A stretch of DNA of 19,505 nucleotides from GCA-1730015 sp964550655 (GTDB taxonomy: Bacteria > Pseudomonadota > Gammaproteobacteria > Granulosicoccales > Granulosicoccaceae), in NCBI GenBank assembly GCA_964550655.1, contig CAZKAQ010000072.1, positions 1 to 19,505 of the forward strand, in the 5' to 3' direction. The notes under the pieces are model-generated. The model saw nothing but the letters and a program-made list of their open reading frames with translations. It ran no database searches and was not told where the DNA came from. Made by a program: the position numbers and the translations under genes. This document shows positions 1 to 7,588 of this stretch, one piece after another; position 1 is the first letter of the stretch, and each line of letters begins with the position of its first letter.

Positions 1-25
1 CAAATCTCTGCGCGATAAGCTCGCC

Positions 26-47
26 ATTTCATGAATAGTCCGGGCTA
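26..47 (+). repeat. 22-bp repeat immediately before trmO
   Basis: This 22-base stretch matches the reverse complement of 19451-19472 at 20 of 22 positions. It ends directly at the ATG of trmO. The second copy lies about 43 bases upstream of the FAD oxidase start, in the same orientation relative to that gene. It could be a dispersed genomic repeat or a shared upstream control element. The match is seen directly; the role is not known. Confidence 0.6.
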
Positions 48-776
48 ATGAACGATCAAACTGACTTTTCTATGCGCCGAATAGCCACTATTCGTTCGTG
101 CTATCCGCAGCGGTTCGGTATACCAAGGCAGGCAGGGCTGGTAAATTCAGCCACAGCCTGCATTGTATTTGAAGCCACGTCTGACAATGAACTCGCTGTC
201 AGAGATATCGAGTCGTTTAGTCATCTCTGGATTGTTTTTGTATTCCACAAGCAAAACTACAATCGCTTCAAGCCGTTGGTTCAGCCACCCAGATTAGGTG
301 GCAAGAAAACCGTTGGAGTCTACGCAAGCCGCAGTCCTAACCGGCCTAATCCGATTGGTCTGAGCGCTGTATTGCTTGAGCGGGTTGAGTTTACTGCAAC
401 CGAAATATTGTTACACGTGCGCGCCGGTGACTTTCTTGACGGTACACCGGTGCTTGATATTAAACCCTACATTCCTTTTGCCGATGCCATACCGCAGGCA
501 AACAGTGACTGGGCTGATGCAGCTGAAGCAACCCTGCCTGTTGAGTGGTCCGGCCCGGCACTTGATGAACTCGCCGAAGCGGCACCAGATGCTGCAAACG
601 CCAGAGCGCTACAGACATTGATAGAAGATACCATTGCACTTGATCCGCGGCCGGCGCATGAACGAGGTAAGGATGGCAGGGATGGGCAGACCTGGGGAAT
701 GCGGTTCATGCATACTGATGTGAAGTGGCAGGTTGCTGGTGGTACGGCGCAGATTGTTGCAGTGGTAGTGGTATAG
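48..776 (+). CDS. trmO: tRNA (adenine(37)-N6)-methyltransferase TrmO (TsaA/YaeB family)
   Basis: Family knowledge: TrmO methylates N6 of threonylcarbamoyladenosine at position 37 of certain tRNAs, using S-adenosylmethionine, in the cytoplasm. The 242-residue product is close to the usual length of about 235. Diagnostic stretches are SHLWIVFVFH (about residues 58-67), GGKKTVGVYASRSPNRPNPIG (about 84-104), LDGTPVLDIKPYIPFAD (about 129-145) and a C-terminal DPRPAHERG segment typical of the family. The beta-barrel SAM-binding domain probably begins near residue 9, so the Met at residue 9 (position 72) is an alternative start. Neither start has a clear ribosome binding site, and the upstream one abuts a dispersed repeat. 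The gene stands alone, 59 bases before the next gene. Identification is firm; only the start is uncertain. Confidence 0.92.
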   Translation: MNDQTDFSMRRIATIRSCYPQRFGIPRQAGLVNSATACIVFEATSDNELAVRDIESFSHLWIVFVFHKQNYNRFKPLVQPPRLGGKKTVGVYASRSPNRPNPIGLSAVLLERVEFTATEILLHVRAGDFLDGTPVLDIKPYIPFADAIPQANSDWADAAEATLPVEWSGPALDELAEAAPDAANARALQTLIEDTIALDPRPAHERGKDGRDGQTWGMRFMHTDVKWQVAGGTAQIVAVVVV

Positions 777-800
777 TTTACGGTTATATGGCTTACTGCT

Positions 801-836
801 TTGTTACTGGCAAATTCTAATCTATAAGAATATTTA
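801..836 (+). promoter_or_regulatory. Candidate sigma70 promoter giving a leaderless start
   Basis: A TTGTTA box (801-806) and a TATAAG box (823-828) are separated by 16 bases. The ATG of the following gene is at 836, which is where transcription from this promoter would begin. No purine-rich ribosome binding site is visible before the ATG. Together these suggest a leaderless mRNA, although the hexamers are only moderate matches. Confidence 0.4.
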
Positions 837-2086
837 TGTTTGAAGAGAAACTACTGCAGGAAATACGAGACCGCTTCCACCACGTTGATAGCTGCCCATA
901 CCAGGGGCCCAGAGCATTTTTTGAAAATGCCGGTGGTTCACTGACGCTAAAGTCTGTGGTGGAAGTCAATACTACGTTAAGTGCGATCCCTGATAATCAG
1001 GGGCGTGATAACCCTGCATCTCACGAGCTGGTGCGCATTATTGATCAGGCCAGAGCTGATGCAAAATTATTACTCGGTGCTTCCAGCGGGCAGATTATCG
1101 TCGGTGAAAGTGGTACCGAGTTGTTGTTTCGGCTAGTGCGCAATGCAATTGTTGCGAGCCCTGAGGGCGGAACGGTGCTGAGTTCAACACTTGAGCATCC
1201 GGCAACCCGCAGTGCCACACGACAGTGGGCAGAAAAAACCAACCGATCACATGTGTTGATTGCACACAATAATGATACTGCAGGTATTACCAGTGATGAA
1301 TACAAACAACACATCACGCCCGACGTACGTGTTGCAACTATTATTCAAACCAGCCCGGTTACCGGTATAGGGGTAGATGTTGCGGCAGTCAGTAAAGAGA
1401 TAAGAGCGGTGTCACCGGATTGTTTTATCATAGTCGATGGCATTCAACACGCCGCACACGGCAGTATCGATGTTAAATCTTACAACATTGATGCCTTTGC
1501 GGTGTCTGCTTACAAGGTGTTCTCCAAACATAACTATGGCGTTGCCTGGTTATCACCAAGAATGGCGGCAATCGAACATGAAAAACTTGATGGCAGTGCA
1601 GAGCTTCAATGGGAGCTGGGTACTCGTGACACGTCTGCCTATGCTACTTTTTCAGAAGTTGTAAAGTATGTGGAGTGGCTCGGTTCGAATTTCACTAATT
1701 CCACAGACAGGCGCGAACGTATTGTTGCGGCGGGTAAAGCCATGGTTGATCATGAAGCTGGTTTGGTTACCGCAATGATTGACGGCATAGATGGCCAGAG
1801 AGGTCTTCGTCAAATGCCACTGGTGACTATTATCGGTGGTGATGATAATGATCATCGCGAAGGACTGGTATCAATGCTGGTCGATGGCATCCCGTCAGCT
1901 GATGTGGTCAGTTTTTTAAATGATCGGGGTGTTCGAACGCATGTCAGAAAAAACGATTACTTTTCCAGCAATATTCTGCAACCGCTGGGGTTGGATTCCT
2001 GTATTCGTGTGTCGATGTGCCATTACAACTCACCAGCCGAGGTGAAGCAGTTTTTAGCTGCTATGGAGGCGCTTCTGGCGGCGTAA
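836..2086 (+). CDS. Cysteine-desulfurase-like PLP enzyme (aminotransferase class V)
   Basis: A fold-type I PLP enzyme of the class V aminotransferase group, 416 residues. It resembles the cysteine desulfurase-like subfamily named after Vibrio cholerae VC1184. The PLP-binding lysine is probably K227 in SAYKVFSKHNYG, with the cofactor-contacting Asp and His in IIVDGIQHAAHG (D201, H205). The substrate-handling segment ELGTRDTSAYATF (about 260-272) and the C-terminal RVSMCHYNSPAEV are family hallmarks. No IscS/SufS-type mobile Cys loop or partner scaffold gene is nearby, so a housekeeping role in Fe-S assembly is not supported; the physiological substrate of this subfamily is unclear. It follows trmO by 59 bases but appears to have its own promoter. 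The downstream gene is convergent, 35 bases away, and no clear terminator is seen between them. Confidence 0.85.
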   Translation: MFEEKLLQEIRDRFHHVDSCPYQGPRAFFENAGGSLTLKSVVEVNTTLSAIPDNQGRDNPASHELVRIIDQARADAKLLLGASSGQIIVGESGTELLFRLVRNAIVASPEGGTVLSSTLEHPATRSATRQWAEKTNRSHVLIAHNNDTAGITSDEYKQHITPDVRVATIIQTSPVTGIGVDVAAVSKEIRAVSPDCFIIVDGIQHAAHGSIDVKSYNIDAFAVSAYKVFSKHNYGVAWLSPRMAAIEHEKLDGSAELQWELGTRDTSAYATFSEVVKYVEWLGSNFTNSTDRRERIVAAGKAMVDHEAGLVTAMIDGIDGQRGLRQMPLVTIIGGDDNDHREGLVSMLVDGIPSADVVSFLNDRGVRTHVRKNDYFSSNILQPLGLDSCIRVSMCHYNSPAEVKQFLAAMEALLAA

Positions 2087-2121
2087 AGGTATACTGTACG
2101 CCGCGCTACCGGATGAAAATG

Positions 2122-2985
2122 CTAGCCAATCTTATCCTGCGTTTTGGTGTCAAAGTCACTCGCATCATGGCGTTCATGTAGCTGATCTTCTTCGGGGCCG
2201 AATGATCTATTCACCATGCGACCACGTTTAACTGTCTCGCGAGATTCAATTTCTTTGGCCCATCTCATAAGATGAGTGTAGCTTTCAGTCTGCAGAAACT
2301 CTGCCGCATTGTATACGGTGCCGAGTGCGACCTGTCCGTACCATGGCCAGATAGCGATGTCCGCAATGGTGTAATTGTCACCACAAATGAACTTGTTATT
2401 TTCAAGTCGTTTGTCCAGTACATCCAATTGGCGTTTAGCTTCCATGGTAAAGCGGTCGATGGCGTACTCAAACTTCTCTGGTGCATAAGCGTAAAAATGT
2501 CCAAAGCCACCACCAAGGTAAGGTGCGCTACCCATTTGCCAGAATAACCATGATAAACATTCGGCTCTTGCTGCAGATTCTGTTGGCAGGAATTCACCGA
2601 ACTTCTCTGCCAGATACATCAGGATTGCGCCGGATTCGAACACCCGCACAGGCGTGCCGGTGCTGTGATCCATCAGTGCAGGGATTTTAGAGTTCGGGTT
2701 GACTTCGACAAAGCCGCTGCCGAACTGATCGCCCTCACCGATTCTGATCAAATGTGCATTGTACTCTGCACCGCTGTGGCCGAGCGCGAGTAGCTCTTCA
2801 AGCATGATGGTGACTTTCACACCGTTGGGTGTGGCGAGTGAATAAAGTTGAAGCGGGTGTTTTCCCACTGCGAGTTTTTTATCACTGGTTGCACCTGAGA
2901 TCGGTCTGTTTATGCTCGCCCATTCACCGCCGTTTTCGGCGTCCCATTTCCATACTCGGGGTGGAGTGTAGGTTCCTGAACTCAT
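2122..2985 (-). CDS. yghU: Glutathione S-transferase, YghU-like (glutathione-dependent disulfide-bond oxidoreductase)
   Basis: The 287-residue product has nearly the length of E. coli YghU. The N-terminal extension with VWKWD and the NRPISGATSDKKL segment is typical of the YghU/Nu class. It is followed by a thioredoxin-fold domain (about residues 44-130) with LYSLATPNGVKVTIMLEEL, NPNSKIPALMDH and the glutathione-contacting ESGAILMYLAEKFG. An all-helical C-terminal domain includes ICGDNYTIADIAIWPWYG. Family knowledge: these cytoplasmic enzymes bind two glutathione molecules and act mainly as disulfide reductases with some organic peroxidase activity. The start ATG is 39 bases downstream of the TMEM220-like gene on the same strand, so the two may be co-transcribed. 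The substrate is unknown. Confidence 0.88.
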   Translation of the reverse strand: MSSGTYTPPRVWKWDAENGGEWASINRPISGATSDKKLAVGKHPLQLYSLATPNGVKVTIMLEELLALGHSGAEYNAHLIRIGEGDQFGSGFVEVNPNSKIPALMDHSTGTPVRVFESGAILMYLAEKFGEFLPTESAARAECLSWLFWQMGSAPYLGGGFGHFYAYAPEKFEYAIDRFTMEAKRQLDVLDKRLENNKFICGDNYTIADIAIWPWYGQVALGTVYNAAEFLQTESYTHLMRWAKEIESRETVKRGRMVNRSFGPEEDQLHERHDASDFDTKTQDKIG

Positions 2986-3024
2986 GGTATCTTTTGTCTC
3001 TTTTAGAAGGTTACTTCTACTTAA

Positions 3025-3387
3025 TCAATGTTCGTAGATGATACCTGCTTTGGGACGGCTGAGCCACACTGTTACAAGCACGATGGCAATGATCATCATC
3101 CCCATGCCTTCTCTTGCAGTTTCTGTTTCCCACCAGACTTCTTGTTGCCACCAGCCGGGTGTATCGGGCCAGAACCAGTAAACACCAAAACATGAGGCGA
3201 TAATACACAAGCCGAGCAGCGTTCTGGCAATGTGGTTGCCCAGTATCGATCGTTTGAATGTTGCCACTGCGGTCCAGGCTGCAGGCACTGCATAGAGTGC
3301 CATCCACAACTTGCCGTCCGGATCGTTGTATTGAACTACGATAAATAAAAACATCAGTACCATCAAAATGGCATTGACTATGCGCAT
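3025..3387 (-). CDS. Small TMEM220-like membrane protein
   Basis: A 120-residue inner-membrane protein starting MRIVNAILM. It has four predicted membrane segments (about residues 3-19, 28-44, 53-71 and 93-111) and the conserved QYNDPDG motif just after the first helix, which is a hallmark of the TMEM220 family. A Trp-rich loop, WWQQEVWWETE, lies between helices three and four. A longer reading from 3486 adds 33 polar, poorly conserved-looking residues; the shorter start is preferred because it begins directly at the first helix and has an AGAGA stretch a suitable distance upstream. Function is unknown for the family. It lies 39 bases upstream of the glutathione transferase in the same direction, probably in one transcript. 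Confidence 0.75.
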   Translation of the reverse strand: MRIVNAILMVLMFLFIVVQYNDPDGKLWMALYAVPAAWTAVATFKRSILGNHIARTLLGLCIIASCFGVYWFWPDTPGWWQQEVWWETETAREGMGMMIIAIVLVTVWLSRPKAGIIYEH

Positions 3388-3694
3388 GGCAGATCTCTGT
3401 TTATTGTGGCCGGGCCGGGAGTTTGCACGGCAGAAGTCCGCTAAGTCGGAATCCGGGGTTCCCGTCCGCGGGTTGTGGTGGCGCACTGATCTGTCCGCCA
3501 GACGGATTAATGGTTTGTCTGATCACAGGTGCGGGCCGGAGATTGGCATTAAATCCGCATATCCGGTGAACTCATCACCACCGTCAGTGGTCAGTATATC
3601 CTCTACACTGACAAAAATTGGGCCGACGCTGAAACGAGTGCAGATGGGCTGCCAGCCAGTGTCCATCAACTATGTCGGGTTTACCAGATAACTC
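3388..3694. other. Gene-free divergent region before the ebo-like operon
   Basis: About 307 bases lie between the divergent TMEM220-like gene and eboD. The left half is GC-rich, with a hairpin-forming stretch around ATCTGTC-CGCCA-GACGGAT. The right half has two perfect short inverted repeats: GGTGA/TCACC (3565-3579) and GTCAGT/ACTGAC (3590-3612). An open frame runs through much of the region on the plus strand but has no coding character or family resemblance. No convincing promoter hexamers were found. The inverted repeats could be operators or mRNA leader hairpins for the downstream operon. Confidence 0.4.
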
Positions 3695-4942
3695 ATGTCA
3701 AAAAGTCCGTTGACTATAGCGTGCGAGGATCAGGTGGATGACTCTCATCCTCAACTCGAGCATGTGCATGACTCAAACCTGCATGAGGTATCGTGGCAGC
3801 GCTTTAGCGTGCCGTTCGAGTACCCGGTTTATTTTACCGATGGACTGTTTGATACCGGCAACTCCGTGGTTGTGGATACATTGTGTCGTCTGGAGCCGGC
3901 AAAGCGACATCGCCTGCTGGTTTTTATCGATGCCGGAGTCACTGATGTTTGTCTCACCTTACTCGAAGATCTCAAGCAGTATGTACGCTTCTACAACGAT
4001 CACGTAGCGCTGGTTGCTGAGCCGTTACTGCTGCCCGGTGGCGAAGCGATTAAATCAGATGAACGCTACATCAAACAAATGCGACAAGCTGTGGCCGACT
4101 ATCATATCGATCGCCACTCTTATGTAATGGCAATTGGCGGTGGTGCTTTACTTGATGCTGCAGGTCTGGTCGCTGCAACGTCGCATCGCGGCATCAGACA
4201 TATCAGAATTCCAACTACAGTGCTCGCGCAGAATGACTCAGGGGTCGGTGTTAAAAATGGCGTTAATCTCTTTGGTCAGAAAAATTATCTGGGAACGTTT
4301 GCACCACCTTTTGCTGTTCTGAACGACTATGCGTTTATTCGCGAATTGCCACCGAGAGACAAGCTGGCGGGTATATCAGAGGCAGTCAAGGTAGCGTTGA
4401 TCCGTGACAACAGTTTTTATCTGTGGCTTGAAAAAAATGCCGATGCACTGGCAGAATTTAAAGAAGATGCAATGCGTTATATGATCAGGCGCTGCGCAGA
4501 GCTGCACATGAATCAGATTGCACAAGGTGGCGATCCCTTTGAAACCGGTAGTGCAAGGCCACTTGACTTTGGGCATTGGGTGGCACATAAAATTGAGACC
4601 TTGTCCGATTATAGCCTGCGACATGGCGAAGCAGTGGCAATCGGCCTTGCTATTGACACAAAGTACTCGGTTTTGGTCGGCTTGCTCGACAGCGGAGAAG
4701 AAAAACGCGTAGTCGCTCTGTTGCAGCAGCTGGGTTTTAACCTGTGGCATGATACGCTCGCACTGACTGATGACAATGGTCCACTGGTACTTGGTGGCCT
4801 TACCGAGTTTCGAGAGCATCTCGGAGGTGAACTGACCATTACACTACTCGAAGCCCCGGGCCGCGGTGTTGAAGTGAATCAGATAGATATCACCATTGTT
4901 AAACAATCTATTCAATGGTTGCAAAACAGGTGTCGGTCATGA
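3695..4942 (+). CDS. eboD: EboD-like 3-dehydroquinate synthase / sugar phosphate cyclase family protein
   Basis: A 415-residue member of the dehydroquinate synthase/sugar phosphate cyclase superfamily. Visible features are the NAD-binding GGGALLDAAG (about residues 148-157), a GGEAIKSDE segment (115-123) and the three metal ligands of the family: E229 in GISEAVK, H294 in LDFGHWVAHKIE and H310 in RHGEAVAIG. The N-terminal 45 residues are an extension over housekeeping AroB. The LDFGHW signature together with the adjacent eboA and eboB identifies it as EboD of the ebo/edb cluster rather than the shikimate enzyme. That cluster has been linked to export of scytonemin precursors in cyanobacteria and to nematode repellence in Pseudomonas. 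Its exact cyclization substrate is unknown. The stop overlaps the start of eboA by four bases (ATGA). The ribosome binding site is weak. Confidence 0.85.
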   Translation: MSKSPLTIACEDQVDDSHPQLEHVHDSNLHEVSWQRFSVPFEYPVYFTDGLFDTGNSVVVDTLCRLEPAKRHRLLVFIDAGVTDVCLTLLEDLKQYVRFYNDHVALVAEPLLLPGGEAIKSDERYIKQMRQAVADYHIDRHSYVMAIGGGALLDAAGLVAATSHRGIRHIRIPTTVLAQNDSGVGVKNGVNLFGQKNYLGTFAPPFAVLNDYAFIRELPPRDKLAGISEAVKVALIRDNSFYLWLEKNADALAEFKEDAMRYMIRRCAELHMNQIAQGGDPFETGSARPLDFGHWVAHKIETLSDYSLRHGEAVAIGLAIDTKYSVLVGLLDSGEEKRVVALLQQLGFNLWHDTLALTDDNGPLVLGGLTEFREHLGGELTITLLEAPGRGVEVNQIDITIVKQSIQWLQNRCRS

Positions 4943-5841
4943 CTGGCAATCATGTGGTCGAGTCAAAGCCTGCTGCACTACTGAATCAGTGGCTTTTAAA
5001 GCGGATAAGCCCTGAAAATTCAGCATGGCTTGTGCAGCAGACCGAAAAAATTAAAAAAAGTAATTCCAATCGGGATCTGCATATAACACTTGGCCTGATA
5101 CCGAGAAAAATATCGCGCACCGATCTTCGGTTATCTGATGATGAACATGCTGAAGCAGAGCGGTGCTGTGCCGGCTGGAATCCGTCAGCCTGGAGTGTCG
5201 ATACGACAGCACGAGTCGCAGTGCTATGTACAGTTGCAGAACATTGTAGCGAACGCTTTTCCGATCTTCTGCCTGATCTGTTTCGCAATGCGGATCTGGC
5301 TGAGTCTGTTGCTTACTACTGTGGTATATGTCTGTATCCGCGTAGTGACGCGCTTGACTGGCAGATCGGTGAGGGTTTGCGATCAAACATCAGATCTGTT
5401 TTTGAGACCATTGCTCACAACAACCCCTATCCGGCATTGCACTTCGATCAGAATCGCTGGAACCATATGGTGCTTAAAGCACTGTTTATTGATTCCTCCC
5501 TGGCGCCGGTTTTTGGATTGGATCAAAGAGTAAACAGAGAGCTTGCACTGATACTCACTGACTATGCACATGAACGGTGGGCTGCTGGCAGGACAGTCAG
5601 TCCGGAGTTGTGGCGTTGTGTCGGCGCTTTCGCCACAGGTGATATGATTGAAGACCTGAAGCGGGTGATCAGTTCCGACAATGTCGCAGAGCAACAGGCC
5701 GGCGCATTGGCACTTTTTCAATCTCCTGATGAGGCTGCCCGATCACTATTGAACAGCTATCCGGATTTTGCCGAGTCTGTGACCAGTGGTGCGCTGACGT
5801 GGGATACACTGGAGTTGTCGGGTAGCCACTGCGCGGCTTAG
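4939..5841 (+). CDS. eboA: EboA-like protein
   Basis: A soluble protein of about 300 residues with no catalytic motif I recognise. It carries the conserved core IAHNNPYPALHFDQNRWN, then MVLKALFIDSSLAPVFGLDQR, and DYAHERWAAGRTVSPELWRCVG, the signature of EboA-domain proteins. The C-terminal part resembles helical repeat packing. The start at 4939 is chosen because its ATG overlaps the eboD stop in an ATGA arrangement. An upstream ATG at 4915 would add eight residues and overlap eboD by 28 bases. EboA has no established biochemical function; its constant association with eboB and eboD suggests work in the same unknown pathway. No signal peptide is visible, so it is probably cytoplasmic. Confidence 0.82.
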   Translation: MTGNHVVESKPAALLNQWLLKRISPENSAWLVQQTEKIKKSNSNRDLHITLGLIPRKISRTDLRLSDDEHAEAERCCAGWNPSAWSVDTTARVAVLCTVAEHCSERFSDLLPDLFRNADLAESVAYYCGICLYPRSDALDWQIGEGLRSNIRSVFETIAHNNPYPALHFDQNRWNHMVLKALFIDSSLAPVFGLDQRVNRELALILTDYAHERWAAGRTVSPELWRCVGAFATGDMIEDLKRVISSDNVAEQQAGALALFQSPDEAARSLLNSYPDFAESVTSGALTWDTLELSGSHCAA

Positions 5842-5881
5842 AGTCGTGCTGCCAGATGCTGACGCCGGGTTGTCGTCCTGG

Positions 5882-5912
5882 TCTCATTGATCTGCCGGAA
5901 AGCGGCTATACT
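5882..5912 (+). promoter_or_regulatory. Possible internal promoter between eboA and eboB
   Basis: A good -10 match, TATACT (5907-5912), lies in the 100-base gap that separates eboA from eboB, the only sizeable gap inside the cluster. A TTGATC hexamer upstream is only 14 bases away, which is short for sigma70, so the -35 is doubtful. The site could give eboB and idi their own transcript. Confidence 0.3.
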
Positions 5913-5941
5913 TAGCGCTACATTATTTTGAGCCCTTCGGC

Positions 5942-6868
5942 ATGATGTTTATAGACCCTCACGCGCACATGATTTCGCGCACCACCGATGACTATCAGGC
6001 CATGGCTGCAGCCGGTGTTGTAGCGGTGATCGAGCCTGCGTTCTGGGTCGGTCAGCCACGCACTTATGTGGGAACTTATATCGACTATCTGTCGTCTATT
6101 ATTGGATTCGAACGATTTAGAGCCGGGCAGTTCGGTATTCGTCACTATTGCACTGTGGGACTTAATTCCAAAGAAGCCAACAATGCCGAACTTGCAGAGG
6201 GGGTGATGGAAATACTGCCCAGGTTCGCTTTGAAGGAAGGTGTTGTTGCGATTGGCGAGATTGGCTATGACGAGCAGACCGAACTTGAAGACAAATACTT
6301 CCGCCTGCAACTTGAGCTTGCCAAAGAACTGGATTTACCAGTCATGGTCCATACTCCGCATCGTGATAAAAAACGTGGCACATTGCGTTCGATGGATGTC
6401 TGTGAGGAGCACGGCATGGATCCGTCTAAAATTGTCATCGATCACAACAACGAAGAGACCGTGCGGGAAGTGCTTGACCGTGGTTACTGGGCAGCGTTTT
6501 CTATCTACCCGACTACTAAAATGGGTAACGTGAGAATGGTAGAAATTCTGCAGGAATATGGTGCTGAACGAATCATGGTTGACTCCGCCTGTGACTGGGG
6601 TATCTCGGAACCACTGGGCGTTGCTAAAACCGCAAAGCTCGCACTTGAAAGAGGTATACCCGAAGAGCAGGTGCGGTTGGTTTGCTACCAGAACGCCTTG
6701 TCGGCTTATGGTCAAAGCGGGCAGATGCATGAAGATGACTGGCTGAATCCAGCCGCTATAGATCAGCGTAACGTATATGAGGGTAATTCAATACTACGCG
6801 GCGGTCGCGATCCGGTGGTAGAAGAAGCTTCTGTATCGCGTAAAGCGAATGAACTGATTATCGAATAG
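5942..6868 (+). CDS. eboB: EboB-like TatD-family metal-dependent hydrolase
   Basis: A 308-residue TIM-barrel hydrolase of the TatD-like amidohydrolase group. The metal-binding set is intact: H7 and H9 in DPHAHM, E106 in AIGEIGYDE, H137 in VMVHTPH, H168 in IDHNNEE and D214 in MVDSACDWG. The segment VIEPAFWVGQPRTYVGTY (about residues 30-47) is typical of the EboB subgroup rather than of TatD DNases. The start could be either of two consecutive ATG codons (5942 or 5945). The cytoplasmic substrate is unknown; family relatives hydrolyse phosphoester or amide bonds. The stop codon overlaps the GTG start of the idi-like gene by one base, so the two are translationally coupled. Confidence 0.87.
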   Translation: MMFIDPHAHMISRTTDDYQAMAAAGVVAVIEPAFWVGQPRTYVGTYIDYLSSIIGFERFRAGQFGIRHYCTVGLNSKEANNAELAEGVMEILPRFALKEGVVAIGEIGYDEQTELEDKYFRLQLELAKELDLPVMVHTPHRDKKRGTLRSMDVCEEHGMDPSKIVIDHNNEETVREVLDRGYWAAFSIYPTTKMGNVRMVEILQEYGAERIMVDSACDWGISEPLGVAKTAKLALERGIPEEQVRLVCYQNALSAYGQSGQMHEDDWLNPAAIDQRNVYEGNSILRGGRDPVVEEASVSRKANELIIE

Positions 6869-7536
6869 TGACAATACAAACTGAAGATCCCACAGAAGCG
6901 CTCTCGCAAGAGTATGCAGAAGAGCTAAGGCATGGTCGATTGACCATACCTGAAAGTGCAAAGAAAGACATTGGTCTGCACGAAAAGATCACTGCAATTC
7001 GTTGCAGTGCCGGGCGATCACAATTGTCTGCCGGTTCACTGACAGACTCTGATTTTTACGCCATTGATAAACTCGAGGCACACCTCAGTAAAATCAGGCA
7101 CGTGGCAGTTTCTATTTTTATCTTTGATGGATGCAAACTATTGCTGCAGCGGCGCGCTGACTCCAAATACCATTCAGCCGGTCTGTGGGCAAATACCGTA
7201 TGCTCGCACCCACGCTGGCAGGAATCAGCAGGTGAATGTGCAAGCAGAAGATTGAATGAAGAGCTCGGTTGGGATGTGGCGCTGTCTCCGTTCGGTGCTA
7301 TTGACTACTCTGCACAGGTTGGTGATCTGTATGAAAATGAACACGTGCATTGTTTTCACGGTAAATTTAATCATCAGCACAACGTAAGTGACTTTAATAA
7401 ATCTGAAGTTGCTGAGGTGCAGTGGTTGTCAATTCCGGAGATTATTCAGGCGATAAAAAAACAACCGGAAACTTTCACCGAGTGGTTTAAGATTTATATG
7501 ACGGAGCATCGTCATATGATTGAAGCCTTGGTGTAG
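6868..7536 (+). CDS. idi: Divergent type I isopentenyl-diphosphate delta-isomerase (Nudix fold)
   Basis: The enzyme interconverts isopentenyl and dimethylallyl diphosphate. The catalytic Cys is C112 in NTVCSHP. The metal ligands H114, E132 (Nudix box ESAGECASRRLNEELG) and E156/E158 in YENEHVH are present, and H72 and H78 match the N-terminal ligand pair. At 222 residues it is about 40 longer than E. coli Idi because of an N-terminal extension. The usual first strand (LVDENDxxxG) is degenerate, and the spacing between the two N-terminal His residues is six instead of seven. The GTG start overlaps the eboB stop (TAGTG), tying it to the ebo-like set. A product of this pathway could feed a prenyltransferase, but no UbiA-type EboC is present here. 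Catalytic competence is likely but not proven. Confidence 0.83.
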   Translation: MTIQTEDPTEALSQEYAEELRHGRLTIPESAKKDIGLHEKITAIRCSAGRSQLSAGSLTDSDFYAIDKLEAHLSKIRHVAVSIFIFDGCKLLLQRRADSKYHSAGLWANTVCSHPRWQESAGECASRRLNEELGWDVALSPFGAIDYSAQVGDLYENEHVHCFHGKFNHQHNVSDFNKSEVAEVQWLSIPEIIQAIKKQPETFTEWFKIYMTEHRHMIEALV

Positions 7537-7557
7537 GTTGCCAGCTTGCTTTCTTGA

Positions 7558-7588
7558 CTGGTTACCTCGCTGATTCGCAGCTAACCAG
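7558..7588. terminator. Hairpin between convergent idi and rnhA
   Basis: CTGGTTA (7558-7564) pairs with TAACCAG (7582-7588), and an inner GCTG/CAGC stem caps the structure. It spans the rnhA stop codon at the meeting point of two convergent genes. There is no T tract on either strand, so an intrinsic terminator is doubtful. It may mark an mRNA 3-prime end or be chance. Confidence 0.3.

Noticed and set aside
3368..3691. Open frame of about 107 codons on the plus strand before eboD
   Set aside because: It overlaps the start of the TMEM220-like gene on the other strand, has an Arg/Pro/Ser-rich product without recognisable domains, and has no ribosome binding site. It is better read as a GC-rich non-coding stretch.
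3695..4942. Housekeeping shikimate-pathway AroB
   Set aside because: The N-terminal extension, the LDFGHW signature and direct coupling to eboA and eboB fit EboD. No aroK or other shikimate gene is adjacent.
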